From positions 1-11,186 of the forward strand of contig DEOR01000048.1 of the NCBI GenBank assembly GCA_002358345.1: a DNA stretch of 11,186 nucleotides. The letters run 5' to 3'. How positions within the stretch are numbered: position 1 is the stretch's first letter; each line of letters begins with the position of its first letter. Position numbers and translations under genes: made by a program. Below, piece after piece: positions 1-6,937 of the stretch. The notes beneath the pieces were generated by a model, which saw nothing but the letters and a program-made list of their open reading frames with translations, had not been told where the DNA came from and made no database searches. The stretch comes from Proteobacteria bacterium UBA3413 (GTDB lineage Bacteria > Pseudomonadota > Gammaproteobacteria > Magnimaribacterales > D2472).

Positions 1-18
1 CGCATCAAGATTTCAGAA

Positions 19-231
19 TCAGATGTTTTGCTCTAAGTGCTCTAAAAGCCTCTGGTCAAATAATACGAAAATCTCTGGCTCGATTAGATGCCGCATTTGA
101 GAAATAATTTCTAAATGACTGTGAGGTATCAGCCGATTTATTATGAGCGCATTCTTTACATGAATCATTAGATCATGCTTGCCATGCACAATTAGAGTCT
201 TAGCTTTTATTGCTTCACTTTTTGCGCTCAA
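19..231 (-). pseudogene. 5'-truncated alpha/beta hydrolase fragment
   Basis: This frame encodes about 70 residues that match only the C-terminal end of alpha/beta-fold hydrolases. It shows a strand ending in TLIVHGKHD, where the Asp (residue 20) is the usual acid position. A second strand leads to ISQMRHLIEPE, where His48 is the likely catalytic base. The nucleophile-bearing N-terminal two thirds are missing. Reading upstream on the minus strand, a TAA stop lies at 238-240, followed by non-coding sequence in front of the oppositely oriented ligase gene. The frame has no ATG near its beginning: the nominal start is TTG at 229-231, with no clear ribosome binding site. The last 59 codons align without gaps to the hydrolase entering the window at its right edge (39 of 59 residues identical). 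I read it as a gene remnant. Expression as a short protein cannot be excluded but would not give a working hydrolase. Confidence 0.7.
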
Positions 232-241
232 TCTTTTTTAA

Positions 242-276
242 ACTTTCTTGACTGAAAGTATAAAGTTTCATACTTT
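242..276. promoter_or_regulatory. Nested inverted repeats in ligase upstream region
   Basis: In the gap between the hydrolase remnant and the ligase gene lie two interlocking inverted repeats. The first is ACTTTC-N6-GAAAGT (242-247 with 254-259). The second is AAAGTAT-N8-ATACTTT (255-261 with 270-276), so the right arm of the first is the left arm of the second. A TTGACT hexamer at 248-253, which could serve as a -35 box, sits in the loop of the first repeat. The -10 partner is unclear: TACTTT at 271-276 has 17-base spacing but matches poorly, and TATAGT at 301-306 is too far. The arrangement looks like an operator over a promoter, but no regulator gene is present in the window. Function is inferred from symmetry and location only. 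Confidence 0.4.
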
Positions 277-346
277 GTATTCTGGTGATTTGAGTTTGAT
301 TATAGTAAGTTAAGAGAAAGATTCTAAAACCAGGTTAATTAAAAAA

Positions 347-2032
347 ATGATACTCACTGAACAAAATAGAATTCAAGATTTTACAAGCCGAGGTTGGTGG
401 GGAAATGACACTCTTTATTCCCTTTTTAAAGATGCTTTGGCAACTGGCAAAGATCATGAAGCCCTTGTTGATCCAGAAAACAGACTCAATATTACTGGGG
501 ACTCTCCGAAACGATTAACATATGGCGAAGTCGATAAAACTGTAGAAATATACGCTACTATCTTTTATGAGCAGGGCCTAAGAAAAGATGACATTGTGAT
601 CATTCAATTGCCCAATGTTATTGAATTGCCCATGGTCTATTTAGCATTATCAAAACTAGGAATCATTTGCTCACCCATTCCAATGCAATACGGAGTTTAT
701 GAAATAACCAGCATAATTAGCGAAACTTCTCCCAAGGCTTTTATCAGCACTCAAACATTTAATGGCATTAAACATGCCGAGCAATTTTCCTCAGTCTTTA
801 CCAATCAAGAGCTAAAGTTTTCATTAGGCAGCACTCGCGGTTTTATTGACTTATATGATTACAATCTATCTACAGAGACAATGAGAGGGCAGGAGGCCTA
901 CGCACAAAAAAATCCAATCACAGCCAATGACATTTTTACTATTTGCTGGACTTCTGGAACAACTGGAACACCTAAAGGAGTTCCCCGAAGTCATAATTTG
1001 TGGCTAACTATGGCAAAAGCAGCAGCCTTTGTTTCAGAAACTGAGGAGGGCGATGTGCTCTTAAATCCTTTCCCTATGATTAACATGGCAAGCATAGGTG
1101 GTTTTTTATTTAATTGGTTGCTTTGTAAAGGCAAGCTTATTCAGCATCATCCTTTTGATTTAAATGTTTTTTTAGGGCAGATTTCTAATGAGAGAGTGAA
1201 ATATACCATTGCTCCCCCAGCCATTATGAATATGCTTCTTAATAAGCCTGCGCTCCTTGAGCAACAGGATTTCAGCAGCCTGAGATCCATTGGGTGTGGC
1301 GGCGCTCCATTATCCGAATGGATGGTTGAATCCTTTCAGATTAAATATAATTTAACTGTGCAAAATATCTTTGGCTCTAATGAAGGGGCGACACTTCTGA
1401 GTGCCCGCAATGAAATTGAGGATCCGCATTTACGTGCTAAGTATTTTCCACGTTTTGGGGTAGCTGGCCTTGATTGGAGTAATCCTGTTTCAAAATTAGT
1501 TAAAACTAAATTAGTTGATGTCGAGACTAATAAAGAAATTCATGAATCTGGGAAGGCTGGAGAGCTTCTTATTTCAGGAGCAACAGTTTTTGATGGTTAT
1601 TGGAATGCTCCCGAAGCGAATGCTGAAGTGTTTGATGCAGAAGGTTTTTTTAGGACTGGAGACCTATTCGAAATTTCTCCCGAGGATACCCAGCAGAAGT
1701 ACTATAAATTTTGCGGAAGATGTAAAGATTTAATAATTCGCGGCGGCATGAATATTTCACCTGAGGAATTAGATAATCTTTTAAACTCTCATCCAAAATT
1801 ACTCGAAGTTGCAGTGACTGGTTATGATGATGAGATCCTTGGCGAAAAGATTGGCGTAGTTGGGGTTTTAGCTGAGGGCGAGAACTTGTCTTTAGATGAA
1901 ATAATTGAATTTTTGCGAACCAAGCAAATAGCAAAATATAAAATGCCTGAAGACCTTAGAATCATAGACGCGCTTCCAAAAAACCCACTTGGCAAGGTAT
2001 TGAGGCGCGAGCTCAAAAATTTATTTAATTAG
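347..2032 (+). CDS. AMP-forming acyl/aryl-CoA ligase
   Basis: This 561-residue protein of the class I adenylate-forming superfamily would activate a carboxylic acid to an acyl-adenylate and then to a CoA thioester in the cytoplasm. The phosphate-binding loop TSGTTGTPKG is at residues 202-211 and a FGSNEG segment corresponds to the A5 motif. Further on are TGD at 437-439, the hinge GRCKDLIIRGG at 457-467, and the C-terminal catalytic lysine K550 in PLGKVLRREL. The full set of core motifs and the length indicate an intact enzyme. The N-terminus (GWWGNDTLYSLF) resembles that of 2,3-dihydroxybenzoate-AMP ligase and cyclohexanecarboxylate-CoA ligase relatives, so an aromatic or cyclic acid is a reasonable guess, but the substrate cannot be read from sequence. 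The ATG at 347 has no clear Shine-Dalgarno. The 3' end overlaps the convergent thiolase gene by 4 bases. Confidence 0.9.
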   Translation: MILTEQNRIQDFTSRGWWGNDTLYSLFKDALATGKDHEALVDPENRLNITGDSPKRLTYGEVDKTVEIYATIFYEQGLRKDDIVIIQLPNVIELPMVYLALSKLGIICSPIPMQYGVYEITSIISETSPKAFISTQTFNGIKHAEQFSSVFTNQELKFSLGSTRGFIDLYDYNLSTETMRGQEAYAQKNPITANDIFTICWTSGTTGTPKGVPRSHNLWLTMAKAAAFVSETEEGDVLLNPFPMINMASIGGFLFNWLLCKGKLIQHHPFDLNVFLGQISNERVKYTIAPPAIMNMLLNKPALLEQQDFSSLRSIGCGGAPLSEWMVESFQIKYNLTVQNIFGSNEGATLLSARNEIEDPHLRAKYFPRFGVAGLDWSNPVSKLVKTKLVDVETNKEIHESGKAGELLISGATVFDGYWNAPEANAEVFDAEGFFRTGDLFEISPEDTQQKYYKFCGRCKDLIIRGGMNISPEELDNLLNSHPKLLEVAVTGYDDEILGEKIGVVGVLAEGENLSLDEIIEFLRTKQIAKYKMPEDLRIIDALPKNPLGKVLRRELKNLFN

Positions 2033-3264
2033 ATAGTTCCAACTACAAAGCTCACAACGGTTGTTGCGCTTCCTCCGATGTTAAGAGTTGAAATATTCTT
2101 AGCATTATTAATTTGATAGTCACCTGCATTATTTGTGCATTGTTTATAGCTATCTAGCAACATTCTTACGCCAGTAGCACCTACTGGATGCCCCAATCCA
2201 ATTAATCCGCCACTAGCATTAATTGGAATTTTCCCACCTATTTCAATGTCACCAGATTCTATTGCCTTCCAACTTTCTCCAGGCTTGGTAATTCCGAAGT
2301 GATCAATGGCCATATATTCTGTTGAGGTAAAGCAGTCATGGGTTTCGATTCCATCTATATCAGTAACTCCCTGCATGCTAGCTCTTTTAAAAGCATCATC
2401 AATTGCTTTTTTGACATGAGGGAATACATATTCTTTATCTTGGCTGAAATCAATTTTTTCTTGATAAGTAATCGGACCCGTTTGATGGCCCCAACCTTTT
2501 ATATAAGGAATGGATTCAAAGTTCATAGACCTTATTTTTGCATACTCCCTAGCTTTCCTTTCACTTGCTAAAAAAATAATCGCTGCGCCGTCAGTTACTT
2601 GTCCGCAATCCATTTTTCTTGTTCTTCCCTCTATCACTGGGTTAGTATGATCTGATCTTGTAAAAGTATCAGATTCAAAAGTCCAACCTCTTGTTTGCGA
2701 GTTTGGGTTTTTTTTGGCATTAAAAAAATTAATTTCTGAAATTCTGGAAAGATGATCTTCGTTAATTCCGTATCTTTTGTCATACTCATTCGTTAGCTCA
2801 CTAAACATGTGTGGCCAAGGGTATTTCACTCCTTGGCATTCAAAACCTGATCGCATCGCAGGACCACCGATATTTTGAGCTGCTTGCTCACCCGAAACAT
2901 TTCTCATTTGCTCAATACCTAAGACCGCTGCTAGTTCATAGCGCCCAGATTCAATTTCTGCACAAGCAGCAAGTGTTGCAATGCTACCAGATGCACAGGC
3001 AGCTTCATGCCTTGAAGATGGCAAGCCAAAAAAGTCAGGATGCGATGAAACAAAAAAACCACCTAAATGACCTTGATTGCAAAATAGTTCAGCTGTGAAA
3101 TTGCCCACATGAGCAACATCAACGTCTTTAGGCTCTAAATCGACAGACTGCAATCCTTTGGCAATAGTCTCTTCAAAGACATCCAAAAGATCTAATTCAT
3201 TTCTATACCAATTCTGAGCAAAATCAGATTGATAACCCCCTAATATGTATACGCGTTTTTGCAT
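2029..3264 (-). CDS. SCP2-type thiolase (acetyl-CoA acetyltransferase family)
   Basis: This 411-residue thiolase-fold enzyme should act in CoA-ester chain shortening or condensation. The nucleophilic cysteine is C90 in EAACASGS. The acid/base motif is HDCF (309-312), not NEAF or HEAF, and GHP is at 358-360 in LGHPVGATG. In SCP2-type thiolases the second catalytic cysteine is the one in HDCF, while the C-terminal CxG cysteine of classical thiolases is absent. That fits the NIGGSATT ending here, so the active site looks complete for its subclass. Many bacterial members of this group pair with a small DUF35/OB-fold protein, and none is encoded in this window. The gene diverges from the flavoenzyme operon across 99 bases. 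Its start has no Shine-Dalgarno but a near-perfect -10 box six bases upstream. It overlaps the ligase gene tail to tail by 4 bases. Substrate is unknown. Confidence 0.88.
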   Translation of the reverse strand: MQKRVYILGGYQSDFAQNWYRNELDLLDVFEETIAKGLQSVDLEPKDVDVAHVGNFTAELFCNQGHLGGFFVSSHPDFFGLPSSRHEAACASGSIATLAACAEIESGRYELAAVLGIEQMRNVSGEQAAQNIGGPAMRSGFECQGVKYPWPHMFSELTNEYDKRYGINEDHLSRISEINFFNAKKNPNSQTRGWTFESDTFTRSDHTNPVIEGRTRKMDCGQVTDGAAIIFLASERKAREYAKIRSMNFESIPYIKGWGHQTGPITYQEKIDFSQDKEYVFPHVKKAIDDAFKRASMQGVTDIDGIETHDCFTSTEYMAIDHFGITKPGESWKAIESGDIEIGGKIPINASGGLIGLGHPVGATGVRMLLDSYKQCTNNAGDYQINNAKNISTLNIGGSATTVVSFVVGTI

Positions 3265-3270
3265 GTTTTA

Positions 3271-3300
3271 ATTATAGGCGTGATTGGGCATGATTGAAAA
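3271..3300 (-). promoter_or_regulatory. Promoter for SCP2-type thiolase, probably leaderless
   Basis: On the minus strand a perfect TATAAT (plus positions 3271-3276) is preceded at 18 bases by TTTTCA (3295-3300), a 4/6 match to the -35 consensus. Only six bases separate the -10 box from the ATG at 3264-3262. Initiation 6-8 bases downstream would therefore fall on or next to the start codon. No ribosome binding site is present, which fits a leaderless transcript. This is a prediction by eye. Confidence 0.5.
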
Positions 3301-3321
3301 GGAAAAGCTATGTGGTAAAAA

Positions 3322-3349
3322 TTGAAATTTATACTAAGCTTAATAAAAT
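3322..3349 (+). promoter_or_regulatory. Promoter for flavoenzyme-dioxygenase-thiolase operon
   Basis: TTGAAA (3322-3327) and TAAAAT (3344-3349), separated by 16 bases, form a plausible sigma-70 promoter pointing toward the gene at 3364. Transcription would start near 3356, leaving a leader of under ten bases, and no Shine-Dalgarno precedes this ATG. An alternative -10 box is TATACT at 3330-3335, but it lacks a convincing -35. The region is AT-rich, so chance matches are common. Confidence 0.35.
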
Positions 3350-3363
3350 TTTGAAATATTAAT

Positions 3364-4266
3364 ATGCAAACAAATAATTTGATTAATCGGTTACGATTGC
3401 CAGTGATTGTTGCTCCGATGTTCTTGGTCTCTGGCCCTGAACTGGTTATTGCGAGTAGTAACTCTGGATTAATTGGCTCTTTCCCTGGTCCAAATGCAAA
3501 AACCACAGAAGAACTTGAGAAATGGATGAGAAAAATTACCGAAGGAACATCTAATCCTTGGGCGTTCAATATGATCACTCATAAAACTTATGATAGGTTT
3601 GATGACGAGTTAGAGTTAATCAAAAAGTTTCAACCTAAGATTGTTATTACAGCGCTTGGGAGCCCGGAAAGAGTCATTGAAGAAGTCCACTTTTATGGTG
3701 GCAAAGTTATAGCTGATGTAAATAATATTAACTTTGCACGTCGGTGTGCTGATATGGGGGTTGATGGCATGGCTCTTATTTGTCATGGAGCTGGGGGTCA
3801 TACAGGGCAACTATCGCCTTTTGCATTTACCTCATATGTAAGAGAGTTTTTTGATGGCATTATAGTTTTAGCTGGATCAATCTCAACTGGGAATCACATT
3901 AAAGCTGCAAAGTTATTAAATGCAGATCTGTGCTACATGGGCACAAGGTTTATTTCAGCCACTGAAAGTCAAGCAGTTGATGAATATAAAGCCATGGTGA
4001 TTAACTCCAATTATAGCGACCTAAGAATGACAAACCTTTTTACAGGAGCCCAAGCTTATTACATGAAAGATAGCATTATTAGAAATAATCTAGACCCTGA
4101 TAACTTAGAATCAAACTTAGCTGGATTTAATGTATCTGCCTCTCAAGAAAAGATTAGTGCATGGAAAGATATCTGGTCTGCAGGGCAGGGCGTTGGTTTG
4201 ATTAAGAGAGTAGAAAGCGTAGAATCTATAGTAGCGGAACTCGAAGCTGAGTTCTTGCAGAGGTAA
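3364..4266 (+). CDS. Nitronate monooxygenase-family flavoenzyme
   Basis: This 300-residue TIM-barrel flavoprotein belongs to the 2-nitropropane dioxygenase/nitronate monooxygenase family. Visible landmarks are the N-terminal strand PVIVAPMFLVSGPELV (13-28), the signature GAGGHTG at 142-148 with the conserved His146, the flavin-phosphate-binding strands VLAGSIS (168-174) and CYMGTRF (190-196), and the C-terminal GQGVGL (274-279). It is somewhat shorter than the 320-350 residues typical of characterised nitronate monooxygenases. The GAGGHTGQLSPF form belongs to a subgroup that, from general knowledge, often occurs beside acyl-CoA ligases and thiolases. A role on a CoA-linked or unsaturated intermediate, like the related enoyl reductase FabK, is therefore as likely as nitronate oxidation. 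It is the first gene of a three-gene operon, and the next start lies 3 bases after its stop. Confidence 0.82.
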   Translation: MQTNNLINRLRLPVIVAPMFLVSGPELVIASSNSGLIGSFPGPNAKTTEELEKWMRKITEGTSNPWAFNMITHKTYDRFDDELELIKKFQPKIVITALGSPERVIEEVHFYGGKVIADVNNINFARRCADMGVDGMALICHGAGGHTGQLSPFAFTSYVREFFDGIIVLAGSISTGNHIKAAKLLNADLCYMGTRFISATESQAVDEYKAMVINSNYSDLRMTNLFTGAQAYYMKDSIIRNNLDPDNLESNLAGFNVSASQEKISAWKDIWSAGQGVGLIKRVESVESIVAELEAEFLQR

Positions 4267-4269
4267 GAT

Positions 4270-5727
4270 ATGGAAATTAAAAAAACAAACACTATTACAT
4301 CCTCTATTAAAACCAATGATCATCCCTATCTTAAGGATGCATGGATACCAAATTATGATGAATATGAAGTAACAGACTTAGAGGCTTTGGGCGGTGTCCC
4401 TGAAGATATAGAAGGGGCCTATTTTAGAAATACTGAAAACCAAGTTCATGAACCTATTGGTCGTTTTCATCCCTTCGATGGAGATGGTATGGTCCATTCC
4501 ATTAATTTTGATAATGGTAAAGCAAATTATGTTAATAAATTTGTAAGAACTGAAGGCTTTTTAGTCGAGCAAGAAATGGGAAAGTCAATGTGGGCAGGCC
4601 TGATGGAAAAACCTAGTGCATCTTCACTGCCTGGTTGGGGCGCACAGGGTGGAATCAAAGACTCATCATCAACCGACATAACTATTCATGGAGGAGCGCC
4701 ACTTTCCACGTTCTATCAATGTGGAGAGGGCTATCAACTAAACCCATTTACGCTAGACACTGAAAAAAAATTATCATGGGTTCCGTCTGGAGGCTTGTCA
4801 GCCCACCCAAAAGTTGACCTTGCAACAGGGGAACTCCTTTTTTTTAATTATTCAAAACAAGCTCCCTATTTGCATTATGGTGTAGTTGATAAGTATCAAA
4901 ACCTCAAACACTTTATTCCAGTTGAGCTCCCCGGTCCAAGACTCCCTCATGACATGGCCTTTAGTAAAAACTATTCCATTCTCAATGATCTTCCTCTCTT
5001 TTGGGACCAGGAGATGTTGAAGAAGGGAGTGCACGCAACAAGATTGCATGACTTGCCGTCAAGATTTGCCATAATTCCAAGATATGGCAATCCAGAGGAT
5101 ATAAAATGGTTTGAAGCAGATCCAACATATGTACTGCATTGGAATAATGCATATGAGGTAGGCGACGAACTAATTTTGGAGGGGTACTTTCAAGAGCATC
5201 CATGGCCTGAAAATTATATCGATGCACCTCCAGGCTTAGAGCGCATGATGGCTTTTTTAGACTTCTCACTGTTAAAGCCAAGATTGCATAGATGGAAGTT
5301 TAATTTAAAAACAGGAGTGACAACCGAAGAAGATATTTGCAATGAAACAATAGAGTTTGGAGTTATTAATCAGCATGTTGCTGGAATTGAGCATAGATAT
5401 ACATATAGCATGATCCCAACCAAGGGGCATTTTACTTTTGACGGAATAACTAAGCATGATCATCAAAATAACTCTATAAGTAAGTATATCTTTCCAGAGC
5501 ATATTTTTATTAGCGAGGTAAGTTTTGCTCCAAGAACAAACTCAATTGATGAGGACGATGGATACCTAGTAACAATAAACAATAATGTTAAAGACAAGAG
5601 CTCTTCTTGTTTATTGTTTGATGCTAAGAATATTGAGCAGGGACCTGTCTGTGAGATACCTTTACCTCATCAGATTTGCTCGGGAACTCACGCTACTTGG
5701 GCGCAAAAAAGCGATTTAAGGAAGTAA
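4270..5727 (+). CDS. Carotenoid-cleavage / lignostilbene-type dioxygenase
   Basis: This 485-residue enzyme of the RPE65/carotenoid cleavage oxygenase family is predicted to be a seven-bladed propeller with non-haem iron. Such enzymes split a conjugated C=C bond of carotenoids, apocarotenoids or stilbenes to two carbonyl products. The four iron-ligand histidines are recognisable: H179 in GGLSAHPKVD, H227 in LPHDMAFS, H290 in VLHWNNAYE (followed by the EGY segment), and H474 in SGTHATW near the C-terminus. The N-terminal GAYFRNTENQ matches the family's YxRNGPN-like entry motif, and GRFHPFDGDGMVH (64-76) is the conserved HxFDGDGM block. There is no signal peptide, so it is cytoplasmic. The length is typical. 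An AGAGG-type ribosome binding site at 4257-4263, inside the upstream gene's end, supports this start. Whether it cleaves carotenoids or lignin-type stilbenes is unresolved; the neighbouring ligase and esterase favour an aromatic substrate. Confidence 0.9.
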   Translation: MEIKKTNTITSSIKTNDHPYLKDAWIPNYDEYEVTDLEALGGVPEDIEGAYFRNTENQVHEPIGRFHPFDGDGMVHSINFDNGKANYVNKFVRTEGFLVEQEMGKSMWAGLMEKPSASSLPGWGAQGGIKDSSSTDITIHGGAPLSTFYQCGEGYQLNPFTLDTEKKLSWVPSGGLSAHPKVDLATGELLFFNYSKQAPYLHYGVVDKYQNLKHFIPVELPGPRLPHDMAFSKNYSILNDLPLFWDQEMLKKGVHATRLHDLPSRFAIIPRYGNPEDIKWFEADPTYVLHWNNAYEVGDELILEGYFQEHPWPENYIDAPPGLERMMAFLDFSLLKPRLHRWKFNLKTGVTTEEDICNETIEFGVINQHVAGIEHRYTYSMIPTKGHFTFDGITKHDHQNNSISKYIFPEHIFISEVSFAPRTNSIDEDDGYLVTINNNVKDKSSSCLLFDAKNIEQGPVCEIPLPHQICSGTHATWAQKSDLRK

Positions 5728-5731
5728 GTTT

Positions 5732-6937
5732 ATGCAACCAGTTTACATTGTAGACTCAATAAGAACACCTAGAGCTCGAGCTAATAATGGTGGGGGCCTA
5801 AATCAATTAAATCCCTATGAATTACTGGATGTTTTATACAAACATATTGATCATAAAAATATTCTGGATTTACACTCTATAAACGAAGTAATTTTGGGTT
5901 GCGTAACCCAGTATGGAGAGCAAGCTGGTAACATTGCAAAAAGCTCAGCCCTATTTTCTGGATACCCTGATTCCATTTCAGGCCTCACCATCAATAGATT
6001 TTGCTCTTCAAGCCTAGATGCAATAAATTTAGGGTATTTAAAAATACAATCTCAACAAGCTGAAAATATTATTGCTGGCGGTGTGGAAATGATGTCTAGA
6101 GTGCCAATGCTATCTGATAAGGCAGCAATTTGGAATGATTTGACCATAGCGACTAAGGCAAGAATTTTTTTAATGGGCAGTGGCGCTGATCTCATTGCAA
6201 CCCTCTTTAATATTTCTAGAGCAGAGGCAGACATGCAAGCATTAAAGTCTCAACAAAGAGCTATGATTGCACAAAAGAATCGTCACTTTAAATCTATCGT
6301 CGCCGTTATTGATGAGCAAAAAGCAATAAACTGCTATCAAGATGAATGCATTAGATCAGATACTACTTTTGAAAGTTTATCCTCATTAGAGCCGAGCTTT
6401 CAGAAATTAGGAGAAAAGGGCGTAGATAAAGCTCAATTAAATTATTTTCCTGAACTAAATGAGATTTCGCACATACATACTGCAGGTAATTCACCCGCTA
6501 TGGCAGATGCAGCTTCACTAACTTTGCTGTCAAGCCATAGCATTCAAGAGAATGGAATTAGAGCTAGAGCTAAAATTATTTCAGTGGCTATTGTGAACGA
6601 TGATCCTTTGTTAGTTTTATCTGGCTGTCTATTGGCAACGAAAAAAATACTTGAGCAAAATAATCTTCAAGTAAAAGACATAGATTTATTTGAAATTCAT
6701 GAAGCTTTTGCCTCAACTATAGTTTATTGCCAACAACAATTAAAAATAGATGATGAAAAGCTGAATGTTAATGGTGGCTGCATTGCTCTTGGTCATCCCA
6801 TGGGGGCAACTGGCTCTATCATGATGTCGACTCTTATTGATGAACTCGAAAGACAAGATCTGACAACTGGTGTTGTTGCGACAAGTGGAGCAGCTGGTGC
6901 AGGCACAGCAATACTTATAGAGAGAATAGAAGTTTAA
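5732..6937 (+). CDS. FadI/FadA-like thiolase lacking CxG cysteine
   Basis: This 401-residue protein has the fold and length of 3-ketoacyl-CoA thiolases. The nucleophile C91 is in NRFCSSSLD. The HEAF motif (323-326) is the form seen in FadI and the mitochondrial trifunctional beta subunit. The His of GHP (354-356) is present in GGCIALGHPMGATG. The second catalytic cysteine, normally in a C-terminal C-x-G segment before GxG, is replaced by S385 (ATSGAAGAGTA, codon AGT). The TAGNxxxxxDGA segment is also altered to TAGNSPAMADAA. The enzyme may therefore be slow in Claisen condensation or work differently, or the change may be tolerated. A strong ribosome binding site, AAGGAAG (5718-5724), overlaps the preceding stop and sits 7 bases from the ATG. 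It is the last gene of the operon, and its stop overlaps the convergent esterase gene by 4 bases. Confidence 0.88.
   Translation: MQPVYIVDSIRTPRARANNGGGLNQLNPYELLDVLYKHIDHKNILDLHSINEVILGCVTQYGEQAGNIAKSSALFSGYPDSISGLTINRFCSSSLDAINLGYLKIQSQQAENIIAGGVEMMSRVPMLSDKAAIWNDLTIATKARIFLMGSGADLIATLFNISRAEADMQALKSQQRAMIAQKNRHFKSIVAVIDEQKAINCYQDECIRSDTTFESLSSLEPSFQKLGEKGVDKAQLNYFPELNEISHIHTAGNSPAMADAASLTLLSSHSIQENGIRARAKIISVAIVNDDPLLVLSGCLLATKKILEQNNLQVKDIDLFEIHEAFASTIVYCQQQLKIDDEKLNVNGGCIALGHPMGATGSIMMSTLIDELERQDLTTGVVATSGAAGAGTAILIERIEV

Noticed and set aside
1650..2016. Overlapping minus-strand frames opposite the ligase C-terminus
   Set aside because: The ligase hinge and catalytic lysine motifs are encoded on the plus strand here; the minus frames are by-products.
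2811..3098. 95-codon plus-strand frame
   Set aside because: It is antisense to the well-supported SCP2-type thiolase and has no motif or upstream signal.
3240..3578. 112-codon minus-strand frame spanning the divergent promoter
   Set aside because: It runs antisense to the flavoenzyme gene and through the promoter region, and shows no recognisable protein features. A shadow frame.
4852..5502. Several 65-99 codon minus-strand frames inside the dioxygenase gene
   Set aside because: The iron-ligand histidines of the dioxygenase are encoded across this stretch, and the opposite frames show no protein-like pattern.
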